From Saprospiraceae bacterium (GTDB taxonomy: Bacteria > Bacteroidota > Bacteroidia > Bacteroidales > JAIPBB01): 10,614 bases of DNA. Positions 1-5,639 of the stretch are shown piece after piece; position 1 is the first letter of the stretch; every line of letters begins with the position of its first letter. Location of the stretch: positions 1-10,614 of the forward strand of contig JAIPBB010000184.1 of assembly GCA_021739805.1 (NCBI GenBank). Direction: 5' to 3'. The notes below the pieces were generated by a model that ran no database searches, was not told the origin of the DNA, and saw only the letters and a program-made list of their open reading frames with translations. The translations under genes were made by a program, and so were the position numbers.

Positions 1-1
1 A

Positions 2-127
2 ATAGAAAGAACCAATGCTTGGTTAGATGCTTTTAAGGCTATTTTAGTTCGTTTTGAAACCAACAAAACTCATTGGAAAGCATTAAATTTACTGGCTTTT
101 TGCGTCATTTTATTACGTCAACTTTAA
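2..127 (+). CDS. IS5-type transposase, C-terminal end (partial)
   Basis: An open frame enters from the left edge and ends at TAA 125-127, giving 41 visible residues. It begins IERTNAWLDAFKAIL and ends in a hydrophobic stretch, LLAFCVILLRQL. The ERTNAW..FK pattern followed by RFET, a Trp, and a short hydrophobic tail is characteristic of the C-terminus of DDE transposases of the IS5 group. The Glu of ERT is probably the last acidic residue of the catalytic triad, by family analogy. The rest of the gene and the left end of the element lie outside the window, so it cannot be judged intact or dead. The right terminal inverted repeat should lie within the bases before 190, but it cannot be recognised without the left end. 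Confidence 0.75.
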   Translation: MERTNAWLDAFKAILVRFETNKTHWKALNLLAFCVILLRQL

Positions 128-189
128 ACAACTTCTATAAGTGTTTTTGTGAAAAATACATTTTATAATACAGAAATTTAAGCTTTATA

Positions 190-2997
190 ATGGACAAGAT
201 TGACAGCAGAAAGAATATAATAATAAAAGGAGCAAGGGTTCATAATCTTAAAAATCTTGATGTTGTTATTCCTCGTAATAAACTAATAGTTATAACAGGT
301 TTGTCTGGTTCAGGGAAGTCATCACTTGCTTTTGATACACTCTATGCCGATGGTCAAAGAAGATATGTTGAAAGCCTTAGTTCTTATGCCCGTCAGTTTC
401 TTGGCAGAATGTCGAAACCCGAGGTTGATTATATAAAAGGAATTTCTCCTGCAATTGCAATTCAGCAAAAAGTAAATACAAGAAATCCACGCTCAACTGT
501 TGGAACTTCAACCGAAATTTATGAATATTTAAAACTTCTTTTTGCCAGAATCGGAAATACCTATTCTCCTATATCCGGAGAAATTGTTAAAAGAGATACT
601 GTTACCGATGTAGTGAATTTCATTTATTCATTAAAAAATGAGACACGTCTTTTAATAAATTCTCCACTTTTACAAAAAGCAGATAGAAGTTTAAAGGAAC
701 AACTTAGTATCTTGCTTCAACAGGGATTTTCCAGGATAAAAGTTAATGGAGATATTCTAAGAATTGATGATTTTATTAAAGATTTAGATGAAAAGAAAAA
801 GTATAAGAATGTTCAAATCGTAATTGACAGAATTGTTACAAACAATATTAGTGATGAGCAAAGATCAAGAATAGCTGATTCAGTGCAAACAGCTTATTAC
901 GAAGGTCAGGGGACATGTTTAATTGAATTACTCGATGAAAATAAAAGTCATAGTTTTTCAAATAATTTTGAATTAGATGGAATTGTATTCGAAGAGCCAT
1001 CAGTAAATTTATTTAGTTTTAACAACCCTTTTGGTGCATGTAAAAAGTGTGAAGGCTTTGGAAGTGTGATAGGAATTGATCCCGACCTTGTGATTCCTGA
1101 TAAAAGCCTTTCGATTTATGAAGAAGCTGTTGCCTGTTGGAAAGGTGAAAAAATGAGTGAATGGAAAGACACACTTGTTTTAAATGCTTATAAATTTGAT
1201 TTTCCGGTTCATAAACCATATTTCGAACTCACCGAAGAACAAAAAAAATTATTATGGACTGGAAATAAATATTTTGCCGGATTAAATGAGTTTTTTGAAC
1301 ATATTGAGCATCAATCTTATAAAATCCAATATAGGGTTATGCTTTCAAGATATAGGGGGAAAACAATTTGCCCTGATTGCAAAGGAACAAGATTAAGAAA
1401 AGATGCTGCTTATGTAAAAGTTGCGGGTAAATCAATCACAGATTTTGTTCTTATGCCTGTGCATGAATTATTGTCATTTTTAAAGGATATTAAATTAAAT
1501 GATTTTGATAAAGAAGTTTCAAAACGATTATTAATCGAAATTATAAACCGTCTTCAGTTTCTTGAGAATGTTGGTTTGGGTTATCTCACACTAAATCGAT
1601 TATCATCAACACTTTCTGGTGGTGAATCCCAAAGAATAAATCTTTCAACATCTTTGGGAAGCAGTCTTGTGGGTTCACTTTACATTCTTGATGAGCCAAG
1701 TATTGGGCTTCATCCGAGAGATACTTTCAAACTGATTAAAGTTTTAACTCAGCTTCGGGATTTAGGAAATACGGTTATAGTTGTTGAGCATGATGAGGAT
1801 ATTATTAAAGCCGCTGAACAGATTATCGACATTGGTCCTATGGCAGGAATTCATGGTGGTGAATTGGTTTTTCAAGGGACTTATGATGATATTTTGAAAG
1901 ATGACACAAGTTTAACTGCAAAGTATATCAGTGGGAAAATGAAAATTCAAATTCCCGAAAGCCGCAAACAATGGCGGGAATATATTGAAGTGATAGGTGC
2001 CAGAGAAAATAATCTTAAAGGTGTAAATGTGAAATTTCCTTTAAATATAATGACGGTTGTTACAGGTGTTAGTGGTTCGGGGAAAACATCCCTTGTGAAA
2101 ACTGTTTTTACTTCTGCACTTAGAAAGTACTTTGGTTCTTTTGGCGACAGAACCGGAAAATATGATAAGCTAGATGGAAACATACGTGCAATAGAGCAAA
2201 TCGAATTGGTTGACCAAAATCCTATTGGTCGTTCTTCTCGTTCAAATCCTGTTACTTATATTAAAGCTTATGATGACATTAGGTCATTGTTTGCATCTCA
2301 AAAACTGGCAAAAAACCGTGGATATAAACCCGGCTTTTTCTCTTTTAATGTTGAAGGTGGAAGATGCGAAGAATGCCAGGGCGATGGTCAGGTGAAAATC
2401 GAAATGCAGTTTATGGCCGACATTTATTTGAAGTGCGAAAGCTGTGGTGGAAAACGTTTCAAAGAAGAGGTTCTTGATGTAACTTATTGTGGAAAAAATA
2501 TTAGTGAAATTTTAGATTTAACAATTAGTGAAGCAATTGAATTTTTCGATTCCATTCCACAAAAAAGCAATAATGAAAAGAAATTAATAGCCAAATTAAA
2601 AACCCTGGACGATGTGGGATTGGGCTATGTTCACATGGGACAGCCTTCAAGCACATTATCTGGTGGCGAAGCACAGAGAGTAAAACTTGCTTATTTTCTC
2701 TCCCGTGGAAGCAATGAAAAAAGGACATTATTCGTTTTTGATGAGCCAACAACAGGTCTTCATTTTCATGATATAAATAAACTGCTTGCAGCTTTTAAAG
2801 CACTTTTGAAAAACGGACATTCAATAATTATTATTGAACATAATCAGGAAATAATTAAATGTGCAGATTGGGTTATCGACCTTGGACCGGATGGAGGAGA
2901 AAAAGGCGGATATATTGTTTTTGAAGGAACTCCTGAAGAGCTTGTTAAATGCAAGGAATCTGTAACGGGGAAATATTTGGCTGAGAAGCTTGTTTAA
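190..2997 (+). CDS. uvrA: UvrA, excinuclease ABC ATPase subunit (DNA damage recognition)
   Basis: UvrA is the cytoplasmic damage-sensing ATPase of nucleotide excision repair. It dimerises, scans DNA, loads UvrB at lesions and leaves before UvrC cuts. At 935 aa this is normal length. Visible parts are Walker A at 37-45 (GLSGSGKSS), a region matching the UvrB-binding insertion at about 130-250, ABC signature LSGGESQ at 475-481 with Walker B ILDEP at 499-503, second Walker A at 626-634 (GVSGSGKTS), second signature LSGGEAQ at 823-829, and second Walker B VFDEP at 849-853. The C-terminal zinc finger is complete (Cys726, 729, 749, 752). In the N-terminal finger only one pair remains (Cys284, 287): where E. 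coli has the first CxxC, this protein reads FELDG (260-264). Another CxxC lies at 394-397. The UvrB-binding region argues against a UvrA2-type paralog, but a second uvrA elsewhere is possible. There is no clear Shine-Dalgarno sequence before ATG 190. Confidence 0.95.
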   Translation: MDKIDSRKNIIIKGARVHNLKNLDVVIPRNKLIVITGLSGSGKSSLAFDTLYADGQRRYVESLSSYARQFLGRMSKPEVDYIKGISPAIAIQQKVNTRNPRSTVGTSTEIYEYLKLLFARIGNTYSPISGEIVKRDTVTDVVNFIYSLKNETRLLINSPLLQKADRSLKEQLSILLQQGFSRIKVNGDILRIDDFIKDLDEKKKYKNVQIVIDRIVTNNISDEQRSRIADSVQTAYYEGQGTCLIELLDENKSHSFSNNFELDGIVFEEPSVNLFSFNNPFGACKKCEGFGSVIGIDPDLVIPDKSLSIYEEAVACWKGEKMSEWKDTLVLNAYKFDFPVHKPYFELTEEQKKLLWTGNKYFAGLNEFFEHIEHQSYKIQYRVMLSRYRGKTICPDCKGTRLRKDAAYVKVAGKSITDFVLMPVHELLSFLKDIKLNDFDKEVSKRLLIEIINRLQFLENVGLGYLTLNRLSSTLSGGESQRINLSTSLGSSLVGSLYILDEPSIGLHPRDTFKLIKVLTQLRDLGNTVIVVEHDEDIIKAAEQIIDIGPMAGIHGGELVFQGTYDDILKDDTSLTAKYISGKMKIQIPESRKQWREYIEVIGARENNLKGVNVKFPLNIMTVVTGVSGSGKTSLVKTVFTSALRKYFGSFGDRTGKYDKLDGNIRAIEQIELVDQNPIGRSSRSNPVTYIKAYDDIRSLFASQKLAKNRGYKPGFFSFNVEGGRCEECQGDGQVKIEMQFMADIYLKCESCGGKRFKEEVLDVTYCGKNISEILDLTISEAIEFFDSIPQKSNNEKKLIAKLKTLDDVGLGYVHMGQPSSTLSGGEAQRVKLAYFLSRGSNEKRTLFVFDEPTTGLHFHDINKLLAAFKALLKNGHSIIIIEHNQEIIKCADWVIDLGPDGGEKGGYIVFEGTPEELVKCKESVTGKYLAEKLV

Positions 2998-3004
2998 ATA
3001 GTCA

Positions 3005-3032
3005 GAAGACGGAAGACCGAAGTCGGAAGTGT
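3005..3032. repeat. Degenerate heptamer tandem repeat, GAAGNCN type
   Basis: Four consecutive 7-bp units are visible: GAAGACG, GAAGACC, GAAGTCG, GAAGTGT. They start 8 bases after the uvrA stop codon. The unit order also creates a small palindrome, CCGA-AG-TCGG, at 3017-3026. Similar degenerate heptamer arrays recur in intergenic DNA of some Bacteroidota and cyanobacteria; their role is unknown. The array structure is seen directly; any function would be a guess. Confidence 0.7.
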
Positions 3033-3143
3033 ATGGAGTTTGATTTCTAATAGGCATTATAGTAATATTGAGTGGCTTGAGTCTTGAAGATGTATTAAAA
3101 TATATCTAAAAAATCTTACAAATTAAATTTCAATTAAAAATTG

Positions 3144-3151
3144 TATCTTTG
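3144..3151 (+). promoter_or_regulatory. Promoter -7 element (TATCTTTG) ahead of the gene remnant
   Basis: TATCTTTG matches the Bacteroidota -7 consensus TAnnTTTG exactly and lies 17 bases before the ATG of the small remnant at 3169. No good TTG -33 element stands at the expected distance upstream, so the call rests on the -7 match and position. Confidence 0.4.
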
Positions 3152-3168
3152 ACTAAAATCGCAAAACA

Positions 3169-3249
3169 ATGAATCTGGAAACTCGAAAACTATCTTTTAT
3201 TCAGGAATTTATTCGAATTCAAAATGAAGAAATAGTAATTGAATTGTAA
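3169..3249 (+). pseudogene. Remnant of an antitoxin-like (addiction module) gene
   Basis: ATG 3169 opens a 26-codon frame beginning MNLETRKLSFIQEF and ending at TAA 3247-3249. This start resembles, from memory, the N-terminus of small antitoxins of about 70-80 aa that are paired with RelE/ParE-type toxins in Bacteroidota. It has its own -7-like element upstream. Here the frame stops after NEEIVIEL and the DNA runs into low-complexity repeats, with no toxin gene behind it. I read it as the 5' stump of a decayed toxin-antitoxin locus. A chance ORF or an unrelated micropeptide is possible, since 26 residues is short for a firm assignment. Confidence 0.45.
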
Positions 3250-3299
3250 AATTGATTCTCTCAAGTTCACTCCTTCACCCCTTCTCAAGCTCTCAATTG

Positions 3300-3319
3300 C
3301 CTACTACCTACTACCTACT
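3300..3319. repeat. Heptamer tandem repeat (CCTACTA)
   Basis: Two exact copies of CCTACTA followed by a partial third (CCTACT). It is adjacent to a hexamer array and is the second of three different short tandem repeats in the same spacer. Confidence 0.65.
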
Positions 3320-3324
3320 TTTCT

Positions 3325-3350
3325 CCTTAGCCTAAGCCTAAGCCTTAGCC
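3325..3350. repeat. Hexamer tandem repeat (CCTTAG/CCTAAG)
   Basis: Four 6-bp units, CCTTAG, CCTAAG, CCTAAG, CCTTAG, then CC. The two unit types are related by inversion of the core (CTTAG is the reverse complement of CTAAG), so the array contains nested palindromes such as CTTAGCCTAAG and could fold into small hairpins in either strand. Confidence 0.7.
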
Positions 3351-3397
3351 TTTTTAAACCGCCATACACCAAACCACCAAATTCCACGTTAACTATT

Positions 3398-3429
3398 TTG
3401 TTAAATTTCTATAAACTTTAATATCTTTG
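3398..3429 (+). promoter_or_regulatory. Probable promoter of the sugar kinase gene
   Basis: TATCTTTG at 3422-3429 matches the Bacteroidota -7 consensus TAnnTTTG. A TTG at 3398-3400 lies 21 bases upstream, within the usual range for the -33 element. Transcription would start a few bases past 3429, leaving a short A-rich leader before ATG 3453. Confidence 0.6.
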
Positions 3430-3452
3430 TTTTGTTAATAAAGAAAAAAAAC

Positions 3453-4475
3453 ATGATATATAGAAGTAAAGCTCCTTTACGATTAGGACTTGCTGGTGGT
3501 GGTACAGATGTAGCTCCATATTCAGATATTTATGGTGGTGCTATTTTGAATGTTACTATCAGTATGTATGCCTATGCAACCATAAAACCACTAAAAAACG
3601 GTAAAATTATTTTTCATGCAATTGATAAAGGCGAAAGATTTGAATTTGATTCAGTTGAAGAGCTTTTAATCAATGGTGAATTAGACCTTCACAGGGGAAT
3701 TTATAACAGAGTTGTAAAAGATTTTGTTAAGAAAGCACTTTCTTTTGAGCTTACAACTTATGTTGATGCTCCTCCAGGCTCGGGTTTGGGAACATCTTCA
3801 ACTTTGGTTGTTGCAATTTTAGGTGCTTTCACCGAATGGCTTAAACTTCCTCTCGGTGAATATGATTTGGCTCATCTTGCTTATGATATCGAAAGAGTTG
3901 ACCTAAATATGGCAGGCGGAAAACAAGACCAATACGCAGCCACTTTTGGTGGTGTGAATTTTATGGAGTTTTATGATAACGATAAAGTCATTGTAAATCC
4001 ACTGAGAATTCGCCAGACTTACTTAAATGAACTTGCCTACAATCTCGTTTTATATTATACTGAAACAAGTCGTTTGTCTTCTACAATTATTGAAAATCAA
4101 CAAAAAAATGTAAATGCTAAAAATGTGAAATCATTAGAAGCAATGCATAAACTTAAAGAGCAGTCGATAATGATGAAAGAAGCATTGCTCAAAGGCGATA
4201 TTCATAAAGTTGGTGAAATACTGGATTTTGGTTGGAGATACAAAAAGGAAATGGCGGAGGGAATAACCAATCCTTTGATTGATGATATTTACGAAACCGC
4301 TATAAAAAATGGTGCGACAGGTGGAAAAATTTCCGGTGCCGGTGGGGGAGGATTCATTTTCTTTTACTGTCCTAACAACACTCGTTCGAATGTGATTGAA
4401 GCTCTTGAGAAATTTGGCGGGCATGTAAAAAGATATGATTTTACGGATAAGGGTTTGTTTACCTGGACTTTCTAG
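3453..4475 (+). CDS. hddA: GHMP-family sugar kinase, D-glycero-D-manno-heptose 7-phosphate kinase-like
   Basis: The 340-aa product is a full-length GHMP kinase closest in my reading to HddA, which phosphorylates D-glycero-alpha-D-manno-heptose 7-phosphate at C1 using ATP, on the way to GDP-heptose for surface glycans. Visible motifs are the N-terminal LGLAGGGTD (11-19), the ATP-binding loop PPGSGLGTSST (107-117), and the C-terminal glycine-rich GGKISGAGGGG (290-300). The reading frame extends upstream to a TTG at 3432, but that codon lies right at the expected transcription start, and MIYRSKAPLRLGLAGG from ATG 3453 fits the family N-terminus, so I use 3453. No other heptose genes (gmhA, gmhB, hddC) are in the window, so the exact sugar substrate is inferred; a fucose or other sugar kinase of the same family is possible. 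It probably has its own promoter just upstream. Confidence 0.85.
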   Translation: MIYRSKAPLRLGLAGGGTDVAPYSDIYGGAILNVTISMYAYATIKPLKNGKIIFHAIDKGERFEFDSVEELLINGELDLHRGIYNRVVKDFVKKALSFELTTYVDAPPGSGLGTSSTLVVAILGAFTEWLKLPLGEYDLAHLAYDIERVDLNMAGGKQDQYAATFGGVNFMEFYDNDKVIVNPLRIRQTYLNELAYNLVLYYTETSRLSSTIIENQQKNVNAKNVKSLEAMHKLKEQSIMMKEALLKGDIHKVGEILDFGWRYKKEMAEGITNPLIDDIYETAIKNGATGGKISGAGGGGFIFFYCPNNTRSNVIEALEKFGGHVKRYDFTDKGLFTWTF

Positions 4476-4497
4476 ATTTTCAAGATTAATTCAATTA

Positions 4498-4592
4498 TTT
4501 CTTTGTGAATCTTTGTGTAATCTCTGAGCAGCTTTGTGGAATAGCTATAACACAAAGAACCACAGAGATGCATAAAGTAACACAGAGAAAAA
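4498..4592. repeat. Imperfect inverted repeat built of about 10-bp units
   Basis: The left arm (about 4498-4541) carries repeated CTTTGTG and CTCTG cores spaced 10-11 bp apart. The right arm (about 4551-4592) carries ACACAAAG, CACAGAG, CATAAAG, CACAGAG with the same spacing. The reverse complement of the right arm aligns with the left arm over about 40 bases with scattered mismatches, leaving a short loop. Such a structure could fold in RNA or cruciform DNA. It may also act as a weak terminator for the kinase gene, but no clean T-run follows. Confidence 0.6.
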
Positions 4593-4594
4593 AA

Positions 4595-4630
4595 CTCTAG
4601 GCACTCCAAACTCTAGACACTTTAGGCACT
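4595..4630. repeat. Direct repeats of CTCTAGRCACT
   Basis: CTCTAGGCACT (4595-4605) and CTCTAGACACT (4611-4621) are near-identical 11-mers separated by five bases, followed by a partial copy TTAGGCACT (4622-4630). They directly follow the inverted repeat and precede the promoter-like element of the radical SAM gene. Confidence 0.6.
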
Positions 4631-4643
4631 TAATAATAAATAG

Positions 4644-4651
4644 TACTTTTG
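4644..4651 (+). promoter_or_regulatory. Candidate -7 element for the radical SAM gene
   Basis: TACTTTTG matches TAnnTTTG and lies 50 bases before ATG 4702. The -33 region shows only a weak TTAGG near 4622, inside the last direct repeat, so the repeat array may overlap the promoter. Confidence 0.4.
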
Positions 4652-4701
4652 CCAAAATTTCAAAAAAAGTAAATAAATCAGACTAAGCTAAAATTTTAAA
4701 T

Positions 4702-5592
4702 ATGCGTTTCTACCCAATTGACTATGATGAACCTTTGTTTCGTCCACCAAGTGAAGGTAATTCTTCAATTATTCAAATTACTCTTGGCTGTTCGTGGAAT
4801 AATTGTGCATTTTGTGAAATGTATTCTACTAAAAAATTCAAAGTAAGAAAAGAGGAAGATGTTTTTAAAGATATTGAAACACTTGCCCGGATAAATCCAC
4901 AATCACGTAAAGTATTTCTGGCAGATGGTAATGCAATGGTTTTGTCAACAAATAAACTTTTAAAGATTTTAGAAAAAGTTAAATCCAGCTTTCCGAAGGT
5001 AAATCGAATTTCAGCTTATGCTTTGCCCGGAGATATAATTCCAAAGTCAGAACAAGAATTAAAAGAATTAAGAGATGCAGGACTTAAATTAATTTATGTT
5101 GGTATTGAATCAGGTGATGATGAACTGTTGAAAGTGGTAAATAAAGGAGAAACTTTCAAGTCAACAGTTGAAGGGTTAAATAAATCAAAACTTGCCGGAA
5201 TTGAAAGTTCTGTGATGATATTAACCGGTTTAGGTGGAAAACAATACTCTAAACAACATGCAATAAATTCAGCGAAAGTTTTAAATGAAACTCAACCGCA
5301 TTTTGCATCAACTTTGGTTTTAAGTTTTCCTTTTGGAGAAGAACATTATCGTAAGAAATTTAATGGGAATTTTGTTTCAATGTCAACTCTTGATTTAATT
5401 AAAGAAATGGAAGTTTTTCTTAAGCATACCGAATTGGAAAGTACAATTTTCAGGAGTGACCATGCCTCGAATTATTTGGTGTTAAAAGGAATTCTTTCAA
5501 AAGATAAAGATAGCTTTTTGGAACAAATACGTTTTGCAATAAAAAATCCCGAACTAGCAGGATTAAGACCTGAATGGTTAAGAGGGCTTTGA
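4702..5592 (+). CDS. Radical SAM protein of unknown substrate
   Basis: The 296-aa product is a compact radical SAM enzyme. Its cluster motif is GCSWNNCAFC, placing Cys30, Cys35 and Cys38 to bind the 4Fe-4S cluster that cleaves S-adenosylmethionine. The spacing is C-x4-C-x2-C, one residue longer than the textbook CxxxCxxC. It is followed by EMY and the core barrel with LADGNAM (73-79) and YVGIESGDDELL (about 131-142), typical of COG1032-like radical SAM proteins. There is no cobalamin-binding domain in front and no obvious extra cluster domain behind, and few cysteines elsewhere, so a SPASM-type extension is unlikely. The substrate cannot be told. The gene stands alone between a repeat-rich spacer and a terminator hairpin that overlaps its stop codon. 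Its start is the first ATG after the candidate promoter. Confidence 0.85.
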   Translation: MRFYPIDYDEPLFRPPSEGNSSIIQITLGCSWNNCAFCEMYSTKKFKVRKEEDVFKDIETLARINPQSRKVFLADGNAMVLSTNKLLKILEKVKSSFPKVNRISAYALPGDIIPKSEQELKELRDAGLKLIYVGIESGDDELLKVVNKGETFKSTVEGLNKSKLAGIESSVMILTGLGGKQYSKQHAINSAKVLNETQPHFASTLVLSFPFGEEHYRKKFNGNFVSMSTLDLIKEMEVFLKHTELESTIFRSDHASNYLVLKGILSKDKDSFLEQIRFAIKNPELAGLRPEWLRGL

Positions 5593-5615
5593 AATATTTA
5601 ATTTCAAAGCCCTCT
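5581..5615. terminator. Perfect 15-bp hairpin between convergent genes
   Basis: Stem AGAGGGCTTTGAAAT (5581-5595), loop ATTTA, and the exact reverse complement (5601-5615). The left arm covers the last codons and the TGA stop of the radical SAM gene. It lies 24 bases beyond the stop codon of the minus-strand gene ending at 5640, so it can serve both strands. Neither side has a long T-run, so termination strength is uncertain, but the position between convergent genes fits a bidirectional terminator. Confidence 0.75.
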
Positions 5616-5639
5616 ATAAAACTTCTCCCTAATTAAATT

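Larger units (their letters stand above)
2998..3452. other. Repeat-rich spacer between uvrA and the sugar kinase gene
   Basis: This long spacer holds, in order, a degenerate heptamer array (3005-3032), a promoter-like element (3144-3151), a 26-codon gene remnant (3169-3249), a pyrimidine-rich stretch with a repeated CTCAAG (about 3258-3298), a second heptamer array (3300-3319), a hexamer array (3325-3350), and the probable promoter of the kinase gene (3398-3429). No intact protein gene is convincing here, and no convincing terminator hairpin follows uvrA. Confidence 0.7.

Noticed and set aside
128..189. Promoter for uvrA and right terminal repeat of the insertion sequence
   Set aside because: No exact TAnnTTTG element is found, and the terminal repeat cannot be confirmed without the left end.
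3239..3421. 60-codon plus-strand frame with a Leu/Ser-rich product
   Set aside because: It is made largely of the tandem repeats and low-complexity DNA, starts inside the antitoxin-like remnant, and resembles no protein I know.
3432..3452. TTG start codon adding seven residues to the sugar kinase
   Set aside because: It lies only three bases after the -7 element, so it would be at or before the transcription start, and the family N-terminus fits ATG 3453.
4498..4630. CRISPR array or miniature transposon
   Set aside because: Units are degenerate, about 10-11 bp, without regular unique spacers. No target-site duplication or clean terminal repeats are visible.
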